Positions 35,101-47,100 of a stretch of DNA of 64,000 nt are shown here, piece after piece. Within the stretch, counting starts at the first letter, position 1. Every line of letters starts with the position of its first letter. Below the pieces are notes generated by a model. It worked only from the letters and a program-made list of their open reading frames with translations. It was not told where the DNA came from and ran no database searches. Location of the stretch: positions 8,714,777 through 8,778,776 of the forward strand of contig NW_024037076.1 of assembly GCF_015706575.1 (NCBI RefSeq), read 5' to 3'. The position numbers and the translations under genes were made by a program. The stretch comes from Patiria miniata. Taxonomy: Eukaryota > Echinodermata > Asteroidea > Valvatida > Asterinidae.

Positions 35101-38100
35101 AAACTGTTTTACTGGTAAAATTAAAATCACTGTTACTTCGCGAAAACGGAAATGTATGGAGTACGCGTATGCAGTACCGCACTGCGCCGGGTGTTACTTG
35201 GTGATGACGAAAAATACAGCGGTTCTGTAAAATACACATACGTGTCGGGCACTCAAGTGCACTTGAGTGTTACTTTGTGATTTACTACTCTTTTAAAAAA
35301 AAGGATTAAGAATGAGTTTTATTATTCATTTTCTTTACCTTTGTTTTTGCCAGCTCTTCGTGCCCGCCACAGTTTGATTTCTTTGCGGTAGCGATGAGCA
35401 AAGATACTCGCTAGCAGCAATATGATAATGCACAGGCCTCCTGATATAGAGAAACCTAGCTTGGCTCCAGTTGAGATACTGTTGTCTGTGGGAAAAACAA
35501 AAACAATTAAAAAGAAACTATTGTGAAAGTGTAATGTCTGTTAAATTTTTTAACATGTCTATTCTGTATTTGTTATTTATGTTAAAATCTTGATAGCAGT
35601 AATCTTGGTTCTATCGCAACTTCAGGACAAGTTTTCTTCAAAGATGAGCAAATCACAATAGAGAAAATCCACCATGGGCAGCACAATCACATAATTTGGG
35701 AATATAATTCGACAGTCTTTTAGTGATTGCTGAATGGTATCAATTTTGCACTAGGTGATGAGGATAAGGCAGTTTTTAATTTTTTTTTTTTTTTAAAGAC
35801 AAAATATTCTTCAAATTTTTGTTTCTTGTGAATTACGATAACTTTTTTTATAACATCAAATAATGAAAATGTCTGTTCGCTTGTGGGACCACACAAAAAT
35901 GTTTATTTAACCATTTCACGTCGGATGCCGTGTATACACGCAAAGGTTTTGCGAAATTCGGTACGGATGATGGATATCTGACGGTGTGCGCCTTGAGGCA
36001 GCCCCACATTTTGGTCTCTTGAAAAGTCACATTTTCTACCACTGCGTCAATTCTTGATGACTCCAAGATTGCACATCAGGTGTGTGTTGGGTTCCTGTCC
36101 ATTCCTGTCAAACTGTTGTCATCAGTATGGAACTCTGTAATGTGACATTTGATGTTGCTTTTCGACAGCTATATGCCACTGGTCTCTAACCATGATTCAC
36201 GCACGGTGTAAGTGTCTTTTGTTATTGACAATTGCTACTACATTGTCCCTATCAACCATGTACACGGGGAAAGGGCTGCAGTATACCAAGGATGAACTGA
36301 TAACCATCCAAGTCAAAATGACCAACCCAAGATCTAAACTCCCCACCAAAGTGTTCGATAACATTAGATCGCTTGGTATCACTAAAAGGCACCATCAACA
36401 TAGGGGTTGCCGGGGAGGAAAACGAAAAGAAGGGGATACGACCAAACACCTTGACAAGAATGCCCTAACTATGACACACCTCGGCCTGATAAACTGTCAA
36501 TCTGCTTGTAATAAGTCAGATTTGATTATAGATCACATTCGTGACTATAGCATTGACATCCTAGCTCTAACAGAAACATGGTTTCGTGCTGAACAAGATC
36601 GGAACACCGCTAGTATAACTCCCAAGGGATATAAGCTGGTACATATCCCCAGAAAAGGGCGTCGAGGTGGTGGTGTCGGACTAGTCTACAAGTCTAGCTT
36701 GACGGCGTCTGTTGTCAAGCAGTGTAGCCATCCACCGCCATCTTCCTTTGAATCTATGGAAGTTGACATTCATAACCATGACAACAAGCACTTCCGAATC
36801 ATTGTGTTGTACCGTCCACCACACAGCTCATTAACTACGTTCATGGATGAGTTCGCCTCCCTTCTTGATCGGTATGCGTTGTTCACTGGGCAGCTTATTA
36901 TACTAGGAGACTTCAATATCCACTGGAACAATGACGCCACCACCAGCACCCCTTCAGCTAATGACCGGCGTTTTGGTAACCTCCTCACACAGTTCAACAT
37001 GCAACAATTGGTAACCACTGGAACTCACACATCTGGTCACACAATAGACTTTGTGATCACGCGACAGTTCGACACCCTCGTACAATCTGTTGACACATCG
37101 GACTTTGTGTCTGACCATTGTGCTGTCCATTGCCGGTTGGACTTGCGTAAACCAAGATATGTGAGGCACAAAATCACGTATCGGAAGATCACTGCGATAG
37201 ACCCCACTAAATTTAAGGATGACATTGCCACATCTCCGCTCATCACATGCCCTGCAGATACGCCAGACACCTTAGTCGACCAGTACAACTCTGTACTCTG
37301 TAAACTGCTTGACTCTCACGCTCCCCCCAAAACCTGCAAAATTGTAGATAAACCAAAAATTCCTTGGTACAACAATGACATCGCAGAGGCCAAACGCAAG
37401 CGTCGTCAACTTGAACGACGCTGGCGAAAATCCAAGTTACAGATACACCGTGAGATGTTCCAATCGCAGAGAGATCTGGTAAAATCCAAATACAGGTATT
37501 ACCAGACGAATTACTACTCAGAGAAAATCCAAGGCTGTGATGGTGACCAACGCGCCCTTTTTCAGGTCATAAACCATCTTCTGCACAAGAAAACAACACC
37601 CATACTCCCATCATTTTCTTCACCCTATGAGATGGCTACCCATTTTTCTGACTTTTTCGACAGCAAGATCTCCAAGATCAGAAATGACTTAGCAGAAATG
37701 GATCCCGGCATTAATCCTGCGCAGGCAGATCTGGAATTTTGCCAATCTCCCCTCTTATCCTTAGCACCTGCATCAGACACGGAAGTGATGAAGATCGTCA
37801 AGAGTGCACCGACGAAGACCTGCCCTCTTGACCCAATACCGACATCATTGGTAAAGGATCACATCAACGTGTTGCTTCACCCTATAACACTGATCATCAA
37901 CAAGTCACTCGCCACAGGTCACTTCCCGACATGCTTCAAGACAGCTCTCATCACACCCGTCATCAAGAAGAAATCACTGGACTCTAATGATCTAAAGAAC
38001 TATCGTCCAATTTCAAATTTGCCTTTTATGTCGAAGGTTGTTGAGAGAGTAGTTGCAGCCAGGTTGAATGCACATCTCATTCAACATAACCTGCGGGACA

Positions 38101-41100
38101 ACCTCCAATCAGCGTACACTAAGTTCCATAGTGTTGAGACAGCACTTGTCAAAGTTCACAACGACATAATGCTCGCTGTTGACAACAAAAGGGTTGTTCT
38201 CCTGGTTCTGCTAGATCTCTCAGCAGCCTTCGACACCGTTGACCATAAAATCCTGCTACATAGGTTACAGTATCACTTTGGGGTACAGGGATCTGCACTT
38301 TCATGGTTCAGATCATACCTCCAAGATCGATCTCAGGCTGTCAACATATCAGGAGAGTTGTCTGATCGGTCAGTTCTCCGACATGGGGTTCCGCAAGGGT
38401 CCGTATTAGGACCTCTGCTGTTCACATTATACATATCTCCTTTAGGGCGCATTGCAAGACGTCATGGCCTACACCCTCATTTTTATGCAGATGACACACA
38501 ACTCTTTGCCACCTTCTGTCCAAGTTCTCCTGGTGATGACACTATTACACACAGTATTCTTGAAACATCCCTGAAAGACATCCAACAGTGGATGACAGCC
38601 AATCTCCTCAAATTCAACGCAGTTAAAACACAGTACCTTGTCATATGTTCTCAGCACATCAGACACAAAGTCAACATCTCTGACATACGCATAGGAGATA
38701 CACATATCGCTCCTTGCTCTGAAGCCCGCAATCTTGGTGTCATTTTTGACAAGTCAATGAACCTTGAACGACATGTCTCTTCTATTTGTCAGTCCTCTTA
38801 CATACATCTACGACGTATAGCAGCAGTAAGAAACTCACTTACATTCTCTGCCGCAGAACAACTCATCCATGCCTTCATATCATCCAGATTGGATTTTTGC
38901 AATAGCCTACTTGTAGGTCTACCACAACATACGATAAAACGTCTCCAACTTGTCCAGAACTCTGCCGCTCGCACACTCACAAGAACGAAATCATCTTCCC
39001 ACATAACACCCATCTTGCGCAAACTTCATTGGCTACCAATCCAGTACCGCATCCATTACAAAGTTCTCCTTCTTACTTTTAAAGCTCTTCATGGTTTAGC
39101 CCCACTGTATCTGAAGGAAATGGTTCAACATCGTCAACTGAGACCAGGTCTGAGGTCGTCGTCATCCAATAAACTGTTTGTCCCGAAGACTCGTTTGGCG
39201 ACCTACGGAGACCGTGCATTTTCCAGCTCTGCACCGCGTCTCTGGAACTCGTTATCAGACGAGTTAAGGGCAATACACCAATTATCTCTCTTCACACGCC
39301 AACTAAAGACCCACCTCTTCAATCAGTTTCTTTCTCACACATGATGACCTCTACCTTCACACACACTGACTTTTCACTGACCGGCGCCTTTGAATGACTA
39401 TTTTTGTCAGATACTGTGCGCCTTACAAATGCTTTGTTATTATTATTATTAAACACGCAACGAGCGAGGCCGGAAATATCTGTCTGTGACCGGCTCACAG
39501 CGAGCGAGGCCGGAAATATCAGGGTGTGCTACCCACAGATGACGGCCTGAACCCGTCTGGCATCGAGGTTCGTGAAAAACAGCCCCGCGCCTGGGTCCGG
39601 TCAATGTCAAAATCATCCTGTCGCGAAGTGGTTAAGTGGGCACACTGTTCCTTTCTCACAAAAAGTTGAGTAATGAAGCCTTTAACTAAAAAAAACAACA
39701 TAGGGCTGGATAGCTCAGTTGGTAGAGCACATGAACGGTAATCCGGTGGTTGGAGGTTCAAACCCTGCTCCAGTCAATTTCTTTGTTCACCTCCCCCCCC
39801 CCCCCCCCCCACCAAAAAAAAATCACCCACTGAATGTTGAAGCATCCGTTGTTTGCATTGTTATCTTTTTCAATTACATTAAGAGACTTGTGGTTTAATT
39901 CATTTGTTGATTTGAATTCTTATTTTAATGAAGTTGTAACCCACAACCCATGCCAGGATTCTTTTTTTTTTCAGTTGAACATTTTTACCATGAACATGAA
40001 TGAGGCAGTGAAAATCTGCGCTCATCTGTAGTGTATTGTATTACAGACATAATAATGGGGTACAACACAATGCAGGAAGTCAACTGTGGTACTGACAGTT
40101 TGAGACAAATGCAATGATAACATTCTTTCCTTCATCTGTTTCAAAAACGTGTTCTCTGCAAAACGCTCACCTGTCACTTTGATCTGCACAGTCTTTTCAG
40201 TCCTGCCGATGGCATTCCCCACCGAACACGTCAAATTGGCCTTGTCGTAGTCCACGTTGATGTTCTTGAACGTGTACGTTGGGCCCGTGGAGACATTAGT
40301 CGCGCGTTTGTTTGGGCATCGGAGGGTCCAGGTATAGCCCATGTGGTCTGGGTTGGCTTGGGCCGAGCAGGTGATGGTACCATCTTCGCCTTTGTTGATA
40401 GTGACTGGGTCGGGACTGACGGTCACTATAGGCACGTCTGTTAAAAGGCCCATGTAATAAAATTTGTCTAATTAATTCCTTTTAAGGCAAGTTGATGTAC
40501 CCTAACATGGCGCAGCCCCGAACGAACTAGTGCCTTGCTAGAGCAAAACGTTTACCTCAAATTTCACAAGAAGTGAAATTTCATCAAGCTCCAAACATTC
40601 CCATTCATAAATCTTGAGTTTACGTGCCCGCTACTAAGTTCCACAGAAATTCCATTTTGGTGTGATTTTCCAATTTCATTTCAACGTGCACATTACGGTC
40701 CCTTTTAAAATGCGCCAACATTAAGAACATAATTTTCGGACATACATGTAGTTGGGAATGTGAGCGGAAATAAAAGTGATTTATCAGAATTTATCAACTT
40801 GCTCAAAATGCTCACATGGGATTTTCTGAGATTTTTTCAGGTGTGCCACGTTGGGAAACACTAATGGCTGAACTGGTGCCCAATTTCCGGACCCAGGAAC
40901 AGAATTTAATTATTGAAATAAAAAAGTGTTTCAAAAATTACTACCTGCAGACAAAGACTTCATAGTCTGCAAAATTTTAAAGTTGTGCTGATTTCGCAGA
41001 GAGATAATTAAGCTGGCAATAAAATTGCCTTATCACTGTGGACTGTACACATGTATGCATGTTGAATGGGGAAAGATTACGAAAATTTTGGCTTGACTAT

Positions 41101-44100
41101 ACAACTTACACTTTTGAATGAAAGTCAAAAAGTCCTTGGACCTGATTTACACAAAATAAACATTATGCACCAACAGTTGTCCATCTCCCCAATCAAATAA
41201 GTTTTCAATCAGTTGAACAGTATATGGTCATATGGTTGAACAGTAGACAAATACTGAGTGGCTAAGAGTGAAATGGGAGGAATATTATCGCAAGGTAAAA
41301 TCTGGACTTTTCCATTTCACAAGGCAAAGCCGAGTGAACTGGAAAAATCCAGATTTTACCGAGCGATAATACTACCCCCATTTCACAATTTAAAGCCACT
41401 CAATATTTGTTTTATATAAATGACATATAGTTCCTTGTCATTTGATATATTTGAACTTGTATTTCAATACAAAATTGTTGGAAACTGTTTGTACTCAACT
41501 CTGTTGCGCTGGCTCTTTGGAAAACTACGCATTACACTTAACGCTGAACGCGCACACCAGCATGCATTTGCACACAAATACCGCGTCATGGAACAAGAAT
41601 GATCCTAACTGTTGAATAGTATTTCCCATTCCCCATGGGCGAATGGGACTTTTTGAGCCCCGGCGTGAATGGGAGCAATAACGAATGTCATGTGATGTGA
41701 GTTCCAACAATCAAATAACAACGATCTGTACGTCGGATAGAAATGGAAATATAGTCCTAATGAAATCACTAGGACAACATATTTCTTACATGAAACGTTG
41801 AGCGTTGCCATGACTTCTCTGGACCCATTCCATGCCGGACTTGCCAGGGAGAACGTCACCCTCTTGCCGTCGTCCCTCGGGGCGGGCACAAACCGGACGG
41901 ACGTGTTGACGTTCCAGGAGTACCCATCCTCCGACAGCTTGGTGTAGGTTTCGGGCAGCACGCTATGTTCCTGGATGCGCCACGTCAGCCTGGGCGCTGG
42001 CTTGGCTTGGGTTACGATGCATCGGAGGGTCAGTGTCTGGCCTGAGATGATGCTGATGACGTCTTGGAACGAACACTCGGGGTAGGGATCCGCTGATAGG
42101 ACATACAGGTAGACACGAAATCATGAATATTCTGCTATGACAATAAGTATGTTTCAGGTTTAAAATAGACCACTCTTAAATGCACATAGGATCATTTGCA
42201 TTTACCCAAAAGTTACATAGCGAATTATTATTAGAAAGCTTATTTAGACTAAATATCGTACTGGTACTATAATTTAATTTTGGAGTATCGTGGCCTCATG
42301 GTCTGGAGCATTGAATACATGGTCTGCAGGTAATTCCACAGATTGTGGGTTTGAGTCCAGCACGCCTGGGGTTGTGGTGCGACGTGTGCCCTTGGGCAAG
42401 GCACTTTGTCACTAAAGTTGCTTTTCGCATAATATTCTTTTCGCATAATGCAAAGTAGATACTTTTGGCAATGCCTAAAATGGATGTTAACATGTGCTAT
42501 ATTTTTCAGAGGGAGCCTATTTCCTTTTGCATAGCAAGCATTTGCCTGATGATCACATTGTCCCTTATTTTGAGATTTTCTCATCGATCGTCCACAGTTC
42601 TTTGTGAATAACAAATTCATCAGGTACAAAATTCCACATAAGGCCAAACAAAAAAAATGTCTCCGGTTTCTGGTATGTGCGCGCGTCACCGTAGCCATGC
42701 GCGTCGGCAAAATGAAAAAAAGGTTTTTTTTCAATGAAAGATGATGTCTCAAAACCGCCAAACTCACTGGTTTGACTGAAATCCTGCTGCTGCACAATTT
42801 AAACGTGTTTTTAGATTGGGTTATGGTCGAGAATAAGCTTTATGTGGTCTCTCTGGACTCCCATGTATTTGCACTAAGTTTAGTCGGGCACCATTTTGCA
42901 GTCATCGGCTGACATTTGAAGCAAAAAAATCGGGTAAAAAAAAAAAAAGCCGCGTCACCGCACCACTGTTTGGGCAAGCTCCATACCAGAAACCGGAGAC
43001 TTTTTTTTTTGGCCTAAGGGTTATAATTATAACTTGGATACGATTATGAACATGATGCAGAAAGCCCTACTTACACTGAACTCCGAGCACGACCTCGGCA
43101 TAGATCAGATCTGGTGACTTGAATGTATGACCTGCGTGGCATCTGTACCCACCCTCATCTTCAAACCCCACCCCTAAGATACGAAGCTGGGACACGCCCA
43201 CCGAGGGCTGTAGTATCTCGTACTGGTCGGCCTGGTCCGTGATCATCTGGTCCAGGGGTCGGTTGTGACCTTTGACCCAGCGGATTGTCCCGGCTTCCGT
43301 CTCGATCTCGCAGGTGAATGTAACGTTGCCGCCAACGAGGGCGGTGTGGTTCTGAGGGACGCGTATGAAGGGTTCGGGAATGGCTACAGAAAAACCATCA
43401 AAAACACAAAGAGTGAGGACACATTGGAAGCTCATAACAATATAAAGCTAAAAAATTAACAATATTAAAAAACTCTTTTTTGGATGCCACATTCAAAAAG
43501 CAAGGATATACATGTACATACGGTACATGTATGTATGTAAGGCGTTCTGTCAAAATGAGACAGATGTGGGTACAGGCCATATAGTACAGAAAAATGAAGC
43601 AAAAAAAAAATGGTGGTGATTTTGATATTGATAGTCTAGAGGTCTACTGCACATATTTTTAAGAAATAGTAGAAAGAGTGTGGAATAAACATGTTTTTAA
43701 GGAAAAATATTAGGCATCTTTTATATTCACGACTACAAAACAGTTACGCCTTTGAAGGTCTTTTCTCAGTTTCCTACTTTTTTGACATGTCAACAAATTA
43801 TACAAACTTTCTTGATACCTCATTTTGACCTCAGTTGTGTCTCATGTTGCCAGGACGCCTCATCACATATGGTCCAAATATACTGTAACTGGTCTTATTT
43901 TTGAGTGACGGACGGAGGGCACTAACGCCATTTTGGGGGATATATACACAGATGTGAATCTAATGTTATTAACGCACGTTAATTACATGTTGCTAATATA
44001 CGGAAAAAAAATATATTTTTACAACTTGAAGTTTTTGATTGAAGTAAAGGTACTAAACCGCTTCAATAAACTAAATCTTTTTGTTCTGTTTGTACCCAGA

Positions 44101-47100
44101 CAATGGCATCACAGCAGCGCATTCCTTTTGTTCAAAAATATGGCCAAATAGACTTTAGTCACGAGTCGGCCATATTAAATTGAAAGCGAGGTTAGCCCTT
44201 CATTTTTGGAACTTGCGAGTGGAAATGAAAGCAACAAAGTAAAAGTTCATTACAAATTAATACCAGTCTGCTCTGATGAATAATTTAAAACTTGTGATTA
44301 AATATACCGAATGATATCCACATTTAAAAAAAAAATTAAACGTAAGGCTCAGCGGGAACACACTCCAATCAAAATAGGAGCAAGTTCAGGCAAGGTCTAT
44401 TAGTCCACTAGTGGTTTGTTAGTGACATAACTTACGCCTGCACACTATTAGCAACATGCAAACGCCTGTAGTCAAACAATGGTCAAAACGTCATCAAGAA
44501 ATGTCTTGGTCCTAGCTCCCCATTGTGCTTTATGATGCGCGCGGCAATTGGTAACCAGCGATGGAACCGTGGCCCGTCGTCTGGTTCCATAATAGTCGAC
44601 TAGATAGTCCAACCATTGTCGACTAGACAGAGTTCGGGCTAACTTAGTCGAACTATGGTTGAAGGGAATATACAACATTTGCAAATATTGACAAACAAAA
44701 CTACCAAATTTTTACGAATACCTTACTAGGATGTTGGTAAATAACAGTCTAAAGCATCATGTAAAATTATAGCACCTGGTGTGAAGTCATTTGCGAGAAA
44801 AGTGGTATTTTTGTATCAATTTCCAACGGTGGTCGGCCGATCACCGTTGGAAAAACCTAACTATTTTTCAACTACTGCTCCAAATTTACCTTTTTCAGTC
44901 CAAATTTTGTTTGCTATTGGTTACATGCTCATGAACGGGTGCAGGACAGCTAGACTGGTTTCCTTACCCTGCAATTTTCCGGCATCTATAATTAAATTGA
45001 GCCATTTCATCTTTAGCGGAGTCAGGGAGCCAGACTACTCAAACATTTTTGTTTTTTCTTGGTTTTCCAGCATTGTCGAACTCAAAACTACAAACATATC
45101 AGTGTAACAATATTTGATCTATTATACTAACCCTCAAATAGTTCATTTCTGAAAATTACAGCAAAAGCCAATGATGTACATTCCCTTTAACAACAGTTCT
45201 TGCACGAACTTGCCCAAAAAAAACGTAGATTCAGCAAACACAATCGAAATGGCTTCCTTGTAGGTCTATAATTGACACCACAGCGACACAACTGTTACAA
45301 TGTGCCTGGCATTACCTATGACGGTGACATTCACACGCTGTCTGTATGAATTACCATCCCTGTCAATAAATTCACACACGTAGCAGCCATTGGCAGATGT
45401 ATCCTGTGCATGGACAATACTGGTTATCGCAATGGGACTGTTGAAAAAAATAAAAAAATTACAAAGATTAAACTACAAAGTGAATTATGTTGATGGGTTT
45501 GTTAAGTTCAGTTAAAAACTGAGAGTGCAGTTGAAAAAAACGGTAACTGAATAAAAAAAAATTTCCTGGCGATATCAACTAATTCAATTTTCTTTTAGGG
45601 TCCGTCTCAAATCATATTTAATAATAATAATAATAATAACAACAGGTTCTTATATAGCGCTTTTAACTAAGATCAAAGCGCTTTACATTATTATTACCCC
45701 TAATCATTGGGCCAATTAAACATTCCAAATACCATCTCAGCTCCCTGGGGAGTATACAGCTCGATGCTGCCTGTTAGGCGCAAGGAAGCTAATTCAATCA
45801 CAATAACCATCACTGCCCTCATACATGTAGGTACCCATTTACTCCTGGGTGGAGAGAAGCAATGAGTGACAAAGTGCCTTGCTCAAGGGCACACACACCA
45901 TGACCCCGCCAGGACTCGAACCCACGACCTGCAGCTTTACCAACAGACCACGAATCAGTGCCCTTAACCACGAGGCCACAGCACTCCATATTTTGGACGA
46001 GTTACAGACAAGTTGCGGACACTTTATGCATGTCAGGTATAAGTTGCGAGATTCCGAACAACTTCTCCACAATAATCTTTTCGCAATGAGCAATTGGCGA
46101 GTCATGCAGTTGCTAAGGACAATTTCCCTGGAGCATGTCCGGGACAAATGCAGACCTTCTTCCGGACAAAGTGAACGATTCTACCTGCTGTACACTGTAG
46201 GCCTACTTGCCTGAAACTCATCCCGGATAAGAATTGAGAGATGGGCCCAAAAAGAATTTTAAACTTTTCGGTAATATTCCAACCAAGAAACCCTTTAATT
46301 CTTTTTGGGGGCGTCAGCTGCAGCCCTCTGAAAAATGATTTTATTTTGGGCTTCACCAGATTCTGCATGTATACATACACGTACATGTAGAGATTAGAGG
46401 CAACACCGCTTGCCCATCGCCAATAGACCACTATAGATATATGACTGCCACATCCGCATTTTCCAAACGTGCGTGTCATTAACCCTAACCCCCGAGCACT
46501 TTTATCAGTATCCTGAATCTGCCAAAATCCACTAATTTTGTCAAAAAATGCTGGTGTCCTCATGAGTAAATCAGAATCCACCAGTGTAGTACATACATTT
46601 AAAGGGAAAATACAACATTTGCAAACATCAAAAAAACAACTACCAAATCATTTTGAAATACCTTGCTGGACTGTTAGTGAATGACAGTGTAAAGCATCCT
46701 GTAAAATCATGGCACCTAGTATACTGTCATTTTCAAGAAAAGTGGTATTTTTGTATCAATTTCCAACGCTGGTCGGCCGACCAGCATTGGAAAAAACTGG
46801 CTTTTTTTTCAAATACTGGCCCCAATTGACCATCGCACTTGTTTGCAATCTATTACACACCTATGAACGGGTACAAGCCAGCTAGACTGGTTCCCTGACC
46901 TTATACAATTCCCCAATGTATGTAAACTGCTCTGTTTCTTCTTATATGGAGTCAGGGAACCAGACTACAGGAAAATGATTGTTTTTCTTGGTTTTTAAAG
47001 CATTTTCGAACCCAAAACCTCAAAAAAGTCAGTGTAACTATATTTGCTATATATTTCCAACCCCCCAATTTCTGAAAATTACAGCAAAATCAAATGATGT

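Larger units (their letters stand above)
35911..39631. mobile_element. Possible TTAA-target element, split by a LINE insertion
   Basis: TTAACCATTTCACGTCGG at 35907 is matched in inverse at the other side (TTAACCACTTCGCGACAGG read on the minus strand, ending 39635). Both lie just outside the LINE, which would then have inserted into an older piggyBac-type element. The inner arms have diverged too far to confirm. Confidence 0.4.

Noticed and set aside
39704..39775. Functional tRNA-Thr gene
   Set aside because: Anticodon stem mismatches and missing T33 argue for a pseudogene or SINE head.
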